Source: Neorhodopirellula lusitana
Lineage (GTDB): Bacteria; Planctomycetota; Planctomycetia; Pirellulales; Pirellulaceae
Direction of reading: 5' to 3'
Length of the DNA stretch: 64,000 nt
NCBI RefSeq assembly: GCF_900182915.1
Contig: NZ_FXUG01000004.1
Coordinates: 186,001 to 250,000, forward strand
Part shown: piece after piece, positions 32,331 to 40,790 of the stretch
Layout of the letters: every line of letters starts with the position of its first letter
Numbering within the stretch: the first letter of the stretch is position 1
Program-made: the position numbers and the translations under genes
The notes under the pieces: generated by a model
What the model was told of the DNA's origin: nothing
Database searches by the model: none
Seen by the model: the letters and a program-made list of their open reading frames with translations, nothing else

Positions 32331-35180
32331 ATGACTGCAACGCCTCAAGTGGAGACTTCGCGTTTCGCCCGTTTTGTGGTCGGGCACGCAAAGTGGATCC
32401 TAATCAGTTGGGTCTTAATCGCGATTCTTGCCAAGACGTTAGCTCCGTCCTGGAAAGCAGTAGCGTTGGATGGCGACTTTGAATACCTGCCACAGACTCA
32501 AACCAGCGTTGCTGGTGGGCAACTGCTCGACCGAGCCTTCACGGGCACACGGCCGCGTAGTGGACTGGTCGTCGTGTTCGCCAAGTCGTCCGAAAAATGG
32601 AGTGTCCCAGACCGCCTCCTCGGCCTGGATGTCCTCCGCCGCCTCTATCACCGCCTCGCCGAAGTCAGTTGGCAGCGCGCGGAATTAATGAGCCGAGGCG
32701 AATTGGCCGAGTCCGAAGTGGTGGTGCCACTGGCCAAGGGACGCTGGTATGACGTGGCCGCCGAAGCTCTGGACCAGGCCATCGAAATTGACGCCGAGTT
32801 TTACGAATTGTTGGGAGAACGCGTTCCCGACACCAAAGCCAGTGCCTACGAGCCACGACTCGCGATCGCGTATTGGGATCGCTCGCAATTGTCCAAGCGG
32901 ATGGGCGGCAAAGCGGACCCCATCGCCAGCGATGAAGAAGCAGCGAGAATCCTGAATCCCGATATCGAGTCACTCGCTCCGTCGGTGATGGACCGGACAC
33001 TCAAGCCCTGGCGAGTGTTGCTTGACGTTTACAGTTGGCAAGAGTCCCTAATCGGTAGCCAACTGAAACGGCCCAAAGCAAGAATCGCCGCACTGACGCT
33101 ATCCAGTGAACTGGCGGCAACCGGCAACATCGCGTTGCTAGAAGAACTGCAAGAACTGATCGATGACTGTCATCTCTATCAAAGCCAGTACCTCGGTGAG
33201 ACCGAGATGGGCCCATCGCGGGACCTGAAGGTTCGCATCACCGGTTCCGCCGCGATCGGCGGCCAAACACTGCTGGCGGCTCGATCGGCGATTACCTACA
33301 CCGAGTGGTTCACCGTCGCGATGATTTTGATCATCCTGGCGGTCATTTACCGCGCACCGCTGCTTGTCGCCGTTCCGTTGATTTCGATCGGTGTGGCGGT
33401 GGTCACCGCCATGGCGTTGGTGACACTCCTGACTCAGTTATCACAACACATCCAGTGGAGCGGTCTGGACCTGCGTGTCTACACGACCAGTCGTATCTTC
33501 GTGGTCGTGATCCTGTTCGGCGCTGGAACGGACTATTGCCTGTTCCTGATATCCCGGCTTCGCGAAGAGGCGACCCTGCACCCGTGGCCGGTGGCTTGCG
33601 GCAATGCGTTATCGAACGTTTCCGGTGCATTGCTTGGCAGCGCCCTGACAACGATTGTCGGATTGGGAATGCTTTGGTTTGCCGATTTCGGGAAGTTCCA
33701 TCACACGGGGCCCATCATCGCGATCTGCCTGTCGGTGGGCTTGCTGGTTTGCATGACGATGACACCGGCCCTGCTTCGTCTGCTTGGACCGGCCGTGTTT
33801 TGGCCAACTCGACTCAACCTGGCCTCCCAACAACCCAACATCAAACTACTCTCCAACAGCAGCCTCCAGGACGGCGAGTCCGGCAAGGGCGCCGCGTTGT
33901 TGCAATCGGGAAGTCGGTTTTGGAGCGGCATGGCGATCGCTTTGACTCGCTATCCCGTGTGGACTCTCGCCGCCGGTTGGATCCTGCTGATCTTGCCTGC
34001 AATTGGCGGGGTCGTTCACGAACGCAGTGTGACCTACGACCTGTCCGGTCAACTCGACTGGGCATCAAGCAGTCGACAAGGAATGCGACTACTCAATCGC
34101 AGCTTCGGCGTCGGTGAACTCACTCCAATCTCGATTCTCGCACTGGCAGATTCGGACCAGGACGAAGCCACGATGCTGGAAACGCGAGACCGGCTGACCG
34201 CGTTACTCTATCGCACCGAAGGCATTCGCCGCGTTCGCACGATGAGTGACCCGCTGGGCGATTTTCCGCCTGACCGAGAAATGGGCTTACTAAGCAGCGA
34301 CGCCTGGAAACGACGTACGCTACAAAACCATCGATTGGCGAAGTTGCATTTCATCGCCAGCGAACCGGATTACGCGAATCGTCTGATCCGGATGGACGTC
34401 ATCGTTCATGAGGATCCATTTTCCCAGGCCGCCGCGGATCGATTGAGCGATATCGCTTCACGGATCCAGCAGTCCTTCGACAACACCAAAGCGTTAACAG
34501 GCACCAACTGGCAACTGCTATACTCCGGCACCACACCATCCATTGTGGATCTTCGGGAAGTCACGCTTTCCGATACCCGCCGAATCAAAATCGCCGTCAT
34601 CGTGGCGGTGTTGCTTGTCTTGATTGTGGTGATACGGCGAGTCGTGCTGTCACTCTATTTGATCGTCACCGTTCTGCTTAGCTACTACGCCACGCTAGGG
34701 CTGACCTATTGGTTCTTCCGTTATCTCGACGGCCCGGAATTCCTGGGGCTCGACTGGAAGCTGCCACTGTTCCTGTTCGTGATCCTGGTCGCGGTAGGCC
34801 AGGATTACAACGTCTACCTTGTTACCCGAATCATGGAAGAACGCCGGCGTCTGGGTTCACTGGCCGCCGTTCGACGCGCGGTGGCTCGAACGGGCGGAAT
34901 CGTAACTGCTTGTGGCTTCGTGATGGCAGCGACGTTTTTGAGCATGACATCATCCGCGTGGTGGCCCTTGGTAACCGCCACGTTTGGGATGACTGGATCA
35001 TTCGGCGAAATCGCGGGAGCGACCTCGGCGACCGGCATGCTGCAACAAACGACGCTGCGTGGTATCACAGAACTTGGTTTCGCCCTGGGCTTGGGTGTTT
35101 TGATCGACACACTTTATGTACGAACCGTACTGGTGCCGAGTTTCGTCGTGCTGCTGGACCGATGGCAACGTCCGACTTAA
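32331..35180 (+). CDS. MMPL/RND-family membrane transporter
   Basis: This is a 949-residue protein with the duplicated RND plan: one helix (about 22-40), a large extracytoplasmic part (about 45-320), a block of five or six helices with FGAGTDYCLFLISRLREE (about 395-415), a second single helix and loop, and a second helix block with VAVGQDYNVYLVTRIMEERR (about 820-840). The GxDYxxxL motifs hold the proton-relay Asp-Tyr typical of MmpL and hopanoid or lipid exporters. The substrate is unknown, probably a lipid. It starts 36 bases after the secretin-like gene, so the two may work together. A 6-bp perfect hairpin lies at 35196-35210, just after its stop. Confidence 0.88.
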   Translation: MTATPQVETSRFARFVVGHAKWILISWVLIAILAKTLAPSWKAVALDGDFEYLPQTQTSVAGGQLLDRAFTGTRPRSGLVVVFAKSSEKWSVPDRLLGLDVLRRLYHRLAEVSWQRAELMSRGELAESEVVVPLAKGRWYDVAAEALDQAIEIDAEFYELLGERVPDTKASAYEPRLAIAYWDRSQLSKRMGGKADPIASDEEAARILNPDIESLAPSVMDRTLKPWRVLLDVYSWQESLIGSQLKRPKARIAALTLSSELAATGNIALLEELQELIDDCHLYQSQYLGETEMGPSRDLKVRITGSAAIGGQTLLAARSAITYTEWFTVAMILIILAVIYRAPLLVAVPLISIGVAVVTAMALVTLLTQLSQHIQWSGLDLRVYTTSRIFVVVILFGAGTDYCLFLISRLREEATLHPWPVACGNALSNVSGALLGSALTTIVGLGMLWFADFGKFHHTGPIIAICLSVGLLVCMTMTPALLRLLGPAVFWPTRLNLASQQPNIKLLSNSSLQDGESGKGAALLQSGSRFWSGMAIALTRYPVWTLAAGWILLILPAIGGVVHERSVTYDLSGQLDWASSSRQGMRLLNRSFGVGELTPISILALADSDQDEATMLETRDRLTALLYRTEGIRRVRTMSDPLGDFPPDREMGLLSSDAWKRRTLQNHRLAKLHFIASEPDYANRLIRMDVIVHEDPFSQAAADRLSDIASRIQQSFDNTKALTGTNWQLLYSGTTPSIVDLREVTLSDTRRIKIAVIVAVLLVLIVVIRRVVLSLYLIVTVLLSYYATLGLTYWFFRYLDGPEFLGLDWKLPLFLFVILVAVGQDYNVYLVTRIMEERRRLGSLAAVRRAVARTGGIVTACGFVMAATFLSMTSSAWWPLVTATFGMTGSFGEIAGATSATGMLQQTTLRGITELGFALGLGVLIDTLYVRTVLVPSFVVLLDRWQRPT

Positions 35181-35266
35181 CCGCGATCGCCAACCCGCTT
35201 TCCCAAAGCGAGTTCACGAAGCACAAACACTTGGCCGGGCTTCCACCCTGCTTATCCAGAAACTGT

Positions 35267-35308
35267 TTTTTCAGTTGCTACTTTTTCAGTTGCTACTTTT
35301 TCAGTTAC
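35267..35308 (+). repeat. 15-bp tandem repeat between convergent genes
   Basis: TTTTTCAGTTGCTAC occurs at 35267-35281 and 35282-35296, followed by a partial third copy to 35308. It lies between the ends of the MMPL and sigma-factor genes. Confidence 0.85.
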
Positions 35309-35337
35309 GGACGTCGTATTTCCCGGCGTCCCAGTTC

Positions 35338-36285
35338 CTACATTCCCAATTCGCGGGGATCCGTCAAGCCATCGGCCAAACGACGCAGAGCCTCAGTTTC
35401 GATTTGACGAACTCGTTCACGAGTGAGTCCCAACTCCGCACCAATTTCTTTCAGCGTCATTGGCTCCGTTCCACCTAGCCCGAATCGCAACTTCAAAACA
35501 GTCGAATCACGATCGTCCAAATCATCCAGCAAGTTCATTGCGTGCTTCAAGATGTCGTGATCCAACAACTCGTCGTCGGGTGATTTTTGACGATCGTCCA
35601 TCACCATGTCGCCCAGGGACCATCCGGATTCGGATTGATCGCTTTGGGGTGTGGAATTATTGATTTTGATTGCCTTGCGGATGATCGGCAATTTCTTTTT
35701 CGGCAAGCCCAACACACGCGCCACTTCTTCGTTCGTTGGTGTGCGTCCCAGTTCCTCATTCAGGCGGGCTGTTGCTCGTCGCCACTTGCTAAGCAACTCG
35801 ACCATGTAAGCGGGAATTCGGATTGTCTTGGCACTGTTGATCAGGGCTCGCTTGATCGATTGCTTGATCCAGTAGCTTGCGTAGGTACTGAATCGCGTGC
35901 CGTGGATCGGGTCGAAGCCTTCAACCGCTCGCAAAAGTCCCAGGTTGCCTTCTTCGATTAGATCCTGAAGTCCCAAACCCTTGCCGGTGTAGCCTCGTGA
36001 AATATTCACAACCAATCGCAGGTTTGCACGGACCATTTGGTCACGTGCCATCACGTCGCCCTGGGCGATTCGTGCAGCCAGTTCAAGTTCTTCAGCGGCG
36101 GACAGCAAGGGTGTTTCATTGATCTCGCGAAGGTAGGTTTCCAGCGGTGACTGGGCAGCTTCACTTCGGCGGGCTGGCTTGCGTGCAGCAGGTTTCTTGC
36201 GTGCGCTGGTTTTAAGCAACTTGACTTCATCTTGACCGAGGGCTTCTTGGTCAGGCGTGGACGACAGGGAATCAGTTAACGACAT
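35338..36285 (-). CDS. RNA polymerase sigma-70 family factor (RpoD/RpoS group)
   Basis: This is a 315-residue sigma factor without region 1.1. Region 1.2 is near 47-80 (SPLETYLREINETPLLSAAEE), region 2 near 80-150 (DLIEEGNLGLLRAVEGFDP, RFSTYASYWIKQSIKRAL), region 3 near 160-235, and region 4 has LKEIGAELGLTRERVRQIE. The N-terminus is Lys/Arg/Ala-rich. It is a primary-like or group 2 sigma factor; planctomycetes carry several, so I give no symbol. I start at the ATG at 36285; an upstream in-frame start at 36363 would run through a hairpin. Its leader contains a terminator-like structure 65 bases upstream. Confidence 0.92.
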   Translation of the reverse strand: MSLTDSLSSTPDQEALGQDEVKLLKTSARKKPAARKPARRSEAAQSPLETYLREINETPLLSAAEELELAARIAQGDVMARDQMVRANLRLVVNISRGYTGKGLGLQDLIEEGNLGLLRAVEGFDPIHGTRFSTYASYWIKQSIKRALINSAKTIRIPAYMVELLSKWRRATARLNEELGRTPTNEEVARVLGLPKKKLPIIRKAIKINNSTPQSDQSESGWSLGDMVMDDRQKSPDDELLDHDILKHAMNLLDDLDDRDSTVLKLRFGLGGTEPMTLKEIGAELGLTRERVRQIETEALRRLADGLTDPRELGM

Positions 36286-36349
36286 AGCAACGGTCCGATC
36301 GGATGGGAGGTTCTTGGCCTGACACAGTTCCGAAAAAGCGATGACCGCG

Positions 36350-36384
36350 AAAAAACAAGGCAACCGCCGACCGGCGGTGCTGCC
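36350..36384 (-). terminator. Intrinsic-terminator-like hairpin upstream of the sigma-factor gene
   Basis: On the minus strand, GGCA-GC-ACCGCC pairs with GGCGGT-TGCC around a GGTC loop (2-base bulge), followed shortly by six T (36355-36350). It could end the operon whose last stop is at 36652, or attenuate transcription into the sigma gene. Confidence 0.5.
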
Positions 36385-36385
36385 T

Positions 36386-36410
36386 CACATGCTGGGAGGG
36401 AGTGCATGTG
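36386..36410 (-). promoter_or_regulatory. Second hairpin in the sigma-factor leader
   Basis: CACATGC and GCATGTG form a perfect 7-bp stem (extendable by one wobble and one C-G pair) with an 11-base loop. It sits directly upstream of the terminator-like hairpin, an arrangement seen in attenuators. Function is unproven. Confidence 0.3.
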
Positions 36411-36651
36411 GGGCCGAATGCGTGGTGTCTGCATCCGAGTCTCAGGCGACCATCCCAAGTGTTTTGCTTTGAAACGGCAAAGGTCAGTGATGGATCACTT
36501 ATGTCTTCGGCTAAGAAACGCCCTCTGCTAGACGTTTTGAGAATATGATCACGTTAAACCGGTTGTGCCGATCAAACGTGCCGCTAACGGCTGGGAAGAC
36601 CTTGCCTTTCCGGTTCGGCATACCCGTCAGAAGCACTGGATCGGTTGAGAC

Positions 36652-37647
36652 TTAGTGCGTTAGCTGGGCAAACCAGTCGGTCATCGACCAACGCATCTCA
36701 TCGTGATTTCGCTCAATTGCCTGGTTCAATCGACTTACCAGCCGCTTGTTCTCCTTACGGAGCCAAACTTTCCCGATCGTATTTTCGGCAAGATCGCCAA
36801 GCTCTTCGGCAACGTCGCCACCGATCTTACTGATCCGGTCAACCTCAAACCGATCAATCGAAATCGAAGCCTTTTCGACTTCAGTGATCAATTGCATCGC
36901 AGGCGGCACTTCCGAAAAATCCGCTTGCATCGAAATGGTGGCTTGTACCTTTAAAGACAAGCTCATCTTCCCTCGCACACTGACGCTGTATACCTGCAGT
37001 CCGCGGTTCCAACGTTGCAACCGAACATAGAAATCGGCCGGCGTGGCGATTGAGGCAGCCATCCGCCAAGCATTAATGGCCCCAGACGAATCAGGCGATT
37101 CCGACGAATCAATCCGCGAAGGCGTTGTATCAGTCGAAACCCCCGTCACCACGCCACGCGCCGAATTCAATTCCAGCTGTCCCGGAACATCCGACCTGAA
37201 TGACGGCAAGCTGGTCGAAGCAATCGGGCTCGCGATCACCGATTGTTGATCTGCCGGAACGAAAGAGCGGACCGGCGTGACCCAGTGGATGACAACCCAA
37301 CTCGAATCTCCTTTCACGCCATCACCTTGCGGCGACACGATTGGCGGAAGATCGATTTGGTAACGCACCCAGCGACCGTGGTTAACATCCTTGTGGCGTC
37401 GATTGGTCTTGATGTTCCAGCCATCACGCCGGACCTTCACGCCGGACCAGATCGCTTTGGTGTCGCCCCAATCATCATCCCCATCGATTGTCCGCGGGAT
37501 ATGCCGGACCAGTTGATCGGCCAGCCACTGAATCGACTGGCGAGACTGTTCCGACGATAGCGAAACCGAGGCCGGCTGGGCGACCGCCGGTTTCGCACTC
37601 AAAAGACCAAGCGTCAACAAGCCAAGCGTGGCAAATGTTGGCCGCAA
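36652..37647 (-). CDS. Secreted protein, unknown function
   Basis: This is an exported protein of about 331 residues. A TTG at 37647 gives a clean signal peptide (MRPTFATLGLLTLGLLSAKP, then AVAQ); it lies 5 bases after the stop of the CAP-domain gene. The open frame runs up to 37743, but that would overlap the CAP gene by 91 bases. The mature part has a conserved-looking WIKTNRRHKDVNHGRWVRYQIDLPP region in two blocks and a C-terminal helical segment rich in charged residues. I recognise no family. It is likely translated together with the CAP protein. Confidence 0.65.
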   Translation of the reverse strand: MRPTFATLGLLTLGLLSAKPAVAQPASVSLSSEQSRQSIQWLADQLVRHIPRTIDGDDDWGDTKAIWSGVKVRRDGWNIKTNRRHKDVNHGRWVRYQIDLPPIVSPQGDGVKGDSSWVVIHWVTPVRSFVPADQQSVIASPIASTSLPSFRSDVPGQLELNSARGVVTGVSTDTTPSRIDSSESPDSSGAINAWRMAASIATPADFYVRLQRWNRGLQVYSVSVRGKMSLSLKVQATISMQADFSEVPPAMQLITEVEKASISIDRFEVDRISKIGGDVAEELGDLAENTIGKVWLRKENKRLVSRLNQAIERNHDEMRWSMTDWFAQLTH

Positions 37648-37652
37648 ACGGG

Positions 37653-38342
37653 CTATCGATAAACGACGCAGAAATAGACGCCGTCGCGGCCGGTGGCCAT
37701 TGCCGCGCCGGCAACTCGCATATTCGGATCGCTGGTGAAGCAAGCGGAAACTCCTGCCGGTGAATAGGAACTATTCCAACCGACACCTTCGTAACGCCCT
37801 GGAGCAAAGGAACCTGACGGATGGTTTTTCTGGCCGGTCGAGGCCATCAAGCGGGCACGACGTTCGGCGACCGCTTGCAAAGTGGGATCATAGCCAAGTG
37901 CCCCCAGTCCCTGTCGAGACCGTTGTGCATTCAACGCCGACAAGACATTCGACGTTCCGCCTCGGGAAGCCTGCCCAGCCAGCGACTGACCAGCGTGCGA
38001 TGTCGAGTGGGTCGACGGAGCCAGGTTGTGATGTTGTCCCGAATGTCCGGGGACGCCAGTAGCCGAAATCGGAGCTCCCGCATGAACCGGCGAAGCGGCC
38101 GGCGATTGGAAAACAACGGGAGAAACCGTAGACGAGCTTGCGTTGGAGACACCCTGAACTACAGCCGACGACTCCCTCGCTGGGGCGGCGTGGACCTTGC
38201 CACACTTGGGACAAACCCCCGAAACATTGGACTGGTAGGTGACTCCCTGACCTTGGGAGTTTTGCACCGACAGCGCGTTTTCAGCACAAAGGGCAACAAA
38301 ACTGACAGCCAAAACGGACGCAAACTGACTAAGTCGAACCAT
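37653..38342 (-). CDS. Secreted CAP/SCP-domain protein
   Basis: This is a protein of about 229 residues. It has a signal peptide at 1-24 (MVRLSQFASVLAVSFVALCA), a small CPKCGK zinc-ribbon-like motif, a long Ser/Ala/His-rich linker (about 55-140) and a C-terminal CAP-like domain (VLSALNAQRSRQGLGALGYD, LQAVAERRARLMA, NHPSGSF, and a GVGWNSS region in place of the usual GENI). It ends in FCVVYR. CAP proteins are extracellular with varied roles. I chose the ATG at 38342 because it starts the signal peptide; an in-frame start at 38495 adds 51 unlikely residues. Confidence 0.78.
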   Translation of the reverse strand: MVRLSQFASVLAVSFVALCAENALSVQNSQGQGVTYQSNVSGVCPKCGKVHAAPARESSAVVQGVSNASSSTVSPVVFQSPAASPVHAGAPISATGVPGHSGQHHNLAPSTHSTSHAGQSLAGQASRGGTSNVLSALNAQRSRQGLGALGYDPTLQAVAERRARLMASTGQKNHPSGSFAPGRYEGVGWNSSYSPAGVSACFTSDPNMRVAGAAMATGRDGVYFCVVYR

Positions 38343-38932
38343 TTCAATCTCATCTAAACTGAGTCGTGAAAAGTACCCGCGAAACTGTCGCAGGCCGAGA
38401 AGAGGCAGCAAGCAAACGCGATCTCGGCCTCGCCGAAAACCCTTTATTGGGAAATTCTTGCTTATCAGCGATTTCCTCCGGACTCCGAAATCCACGTAAA
38501 CCGAATCGGCTAACGAACTTAAAACGGAACGAAGCGCTTCAAAACGAACCCCACAATCTTTCGGGGGACACAGGGCAGTACTTCAAAATAGGTAATCTAC
38601 ATTCATCCAATCCGGTTCCAGAAGTGTCAAACGGCCGCGTTCAAGAGCATCATTGGAGTCAGGTTTGGCTGCCGGACCGGATGTTATTACGAGCCATTGT
38701 CTCGGTACACGAATCGACCGCATCAAAACCGAATTGGTAATTGGTCAGGGTCGGATTGCCGAAAACGTGCCAAAAACGTAGCGAACGCTTGTCGCTGAAC
38801 ATGAATCCACGCGATTCACGTCAACAGGCCAACGCGTAATTCGCGGTCCATCGCTACAATGGTCTTTCAAGCCGCCTTCAGCACAATTTGGCAGGCTCAC
38901 GCTCCTCTTTTCTTACTAGATCGCTGCTATCT
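38343..38932. other. Intergenic region between divergent CAP-protein and hydrolase genes
   Basis: This is 590 bases, the longest clean gap in the window. A plus-strand frame of 124 codons (38366-38740) crosses it but has no domain, ribosome-binding site or compositional support. I see no tRNA or clear promoter. Confidence 0.5.
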
Positions 38933-40024
38933 ATGGCCAATCCTGAGTCTTCTGTTTGGTTTGGTAAGTCAGTCGCCCCCGGCTCCAGCGTCAACGTTGA
39001 GCTTCAAATCACCGAGAGCTATAGCGGGCGTGACATTTCGATTCCCATTCGCGTCATCCGCGGGATCGACTCCGGCCCGAGCGTGTTTGTCACTGGCGCA
39101 TTGCATGGCGACGAACTCAATGGCACCGGAGCAATTCGGTCGCTGATCGCCGATCCTGAATTCGTACTCCAGCGAGGGACCGTGATCATGGTCCCAGTGC
39201 TGAATGTCCTGGGCTTCGAACGCCACTCGCGATACTTACCCGACCGCCGCGACCTGAACCGTTGCTTCCCCGGTAACGCGTCCGGCAGCATGGCGACTCG
39301 AATGGCGAAAGTGATCTTCGACGCGATCGTGCGGGAATGCGACTTCGGAATCGACCTGCACACCGCAGCGGTTCGCCGCACAAACTATCCGAACATCCGG
39401 ACTGACTTTAAAAACACCGAGTGCATGCGAATTGCCCAAGCATTTGGAGCCGGCGTCATTTTAGACGGCAAAGGGCCCAAAGGTTCTTTCCGTCGCGAAG
39501 CGACCGCGGTTGGTTGCCCCACCGTTGTTGTCGAAGGCGGCGAAGTGTGGAAGGTCGAACCGTCGGTCGTCGATTGCATGACTCGGGGAATCGTCAATGT
39601 GTTGAAGGAACTCGACATGATGGACGGCGAGCCTGAGATTCCGGATAACCAAGTTCGGATTCGCACGACCAAATGGGTCCGAGCCGAACGAGGCGGTTTC
39701 TTAGACCTGCACGTAGGCCCCGGTTCCACCGTCGTCACGGGACAACCCATGGCAACGAACAGCAGCTTAGTGCACGAGGACCAGAACCGGCTGGAAGCTC
39801 CGTTCGACGGCATCGTGATCGGCATGTCGACTCTGCCCGCGGTTCAGCCCGGCGAACCAGTCTTTCACCTGGGTAAGCTATCAAGTTCCAAAACAGCCGC
39901 GCGTGTTGAGCGGAACACCCAAGCGGACGACATGCAGCGAATGGCCCAGGAACATCTTTCCACCAACGTGCAGGTCGTGGATCCAGTCGGCGACGTTGAA
40001 TCGGCCGAGACACCGGAAGACTAG
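38933..40024 (+). CDS. Succinylglutamate desuccinylase / aspartoacylase family hydrolase
   Basis: This 363-residue protein is related to M14 zinc carboxypeptidases. Zinc ligands are H58 and E61 (GALHGDE) and H143 (DLHTAA). RDLNRCFPG at 107-115 contacts substrate in the family, and E201 in VVVEGGE is the probable catalytic Glu. The C-terminal third is a beta-rich domain (GGFLDLHVGPGSTVVTGQP, EAPFDGIVIGMSTLPAVQPG) resembling a biotinyl/lipoyl-like barrel, common in this subgroup. It would cleave an N-acyl amino acid or peptide amide. I use the ATG at 38933; one at 38888 adds 15 residues. No RimK-like ligase is adjacent. Confidence 0.85.
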   Translation: MANPESSVWFGKSVAPGSSVNVELQITESYSGRDISIPIRVIRGIDSGPSVFVTGALHGDELNGTGAIRSLIADPEFVLQRGTVIMVPVLNVLGFERHSRYLPDRRDLNRCFPGNASGSMATRMAKVIFDAIVRECDFGIDLHTAAVRRTNYPNIRTDFKNTECMRIAQAFGAGVILDGKGPKGSFRREATAVGCPTVVVEGGEVWKVEPSVVDCMTRGIVNVLKELDMMDGEPEIPDNQVRIRTTKWVRAERGGFLDLHVGPGSTVVTGQPMATNSSLVHEDQNRLEAPFDGIVIGMSTLPAVQPGEPVFHLGKLSSSKTAARVERNTQADDMQRMAQEHLSTNVQVVDPVGDVESAETPED

Positions 40025-40142
40025 CGAACGCAGGAAGAGCGAACGCGAGATTGATTGTCGAATGCGTTCACCGATGCCAGGTCGGTGCCGAGCGATAACC
40101 GAAACCAACTCGATCGACTAGCGAACTCGTCAAAGCAAACGA

Positions 40143-40715
40143 CTAGCGCCCTTCGGGGGCATCTTCTAACAGACGTTCAAGTTTCTTCTTGCGTTGCCAA
40201 AGCACGGAGTCCTCACTAAGAGGACCGATTGTTCCGTCCGGATCGTTCTCTTCGATCGTGCGTTGCATCTCTTCAGCCTCGTCAAGCTGCTTTTGGATCG
40301 AGTCGACTTGCTTTTGCCACACGGCGTGAGCCTGATCAGCATCGGGAATGTCCTTCGTTTCGTAGTACCACTTTCGATCGCGACGTTCACGCAGCAGCTT
40401 TCGATCAAACTGCCTCGCGTCCTCGCGGAGACGCTCAGATTTCGATCGGTTGGCATCCGCCATCTCAGCCGCAGTACTGCTGACCACGCGGACGTCTCCA
40501 TCAACGTCATGGACCGGGGCATCATTCAGAAGGGTGACTGCCAATCGTAGCGACAGCCCGGCACCCAGCACGATCATCAACGCGACTCCAATCGCAATCA
40601 GCCAAGGCGTCAGCTTCTTTTGCTGAGACTTCGATGCACCCAAACCAGCACCTTCACCCGCTGACGCGGACGATGTGCTAGATGATGAAGCGGATTTCCG
40701 AATTGGACTGTACAT
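40143..40715 (-). CDS. Membrane-anchored coiled-coil protein, unknown function
   Basis: This is a protein of about 190 residues. The N-terminus is Ser/Ala-rich, with one membrane helix (PWLIAIGVALMIVLGAGLSL, about 36-56). A long, highly charged, mostly helical region follows, with probable coiled coil (RSKSERLREDARQFDRKLL, KQVDSIQKQLDEAEEMQRTI). It lies 76 bases after the TadG-like gene on the same strand and could be part of that transcript. No family is recognised. I start at the ATG at 40715. Confidence 0.6.
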   Translation of the reverse strand: MYSPIRKSASSSSTSSASAGEGAGLGASKSQQKKLTPWLIAIGVALMIVLGAGLSLRLAVTLLNDAPVHDVDGDVRVVSSTAAEMADANRSKSERLREDARQFDRKLLRERRDRKWYYETKDIPDADQAHAVWQKQVDSIQKQLDEAEEMQRTIEENDPDGTIGPLSEDSVLWQRKKKLERLLEDAPEGR

Positions 40716-40790
40716 ACTAAAGACTAGTACCCAAAACGTGCAGTGTGATCGTTTTGATAAAAACAATCACGGTTACACATTCCAAGCGAT

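Larger units (their letters stand above)
36286..36651. other. Sigma-factor leader / intergenic region
   Basis: This 366-base region lies between the stop of an upstream minus-strand gene and the sigma factor. It holds two adjacent hairpins (36350-36384 and 36386-36410) close to the sigma gene; the remaining 240 bases show nothing specific. Confidence 0.55.

Noticed and set aside
33305..34117. 270-codon plus-strand frame inside the MMPL gene
   Set aside because: It is out of frame with a well-supported transporter; the Arg/His-rich translation is typical of a shadow frame.
35267..35308. Regular short repeats considered as a CRISPR array
   Set aside because: The units are directly adjacent with no spacers, only 15 bases long, and no cas genes are present.
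38366..38740. 124-codon plus-strand frame in the long gap
   Set aside because: It starts inside the CAP-gene signal-peptide leader, has no ribosome-binding site and no recognisable composition.
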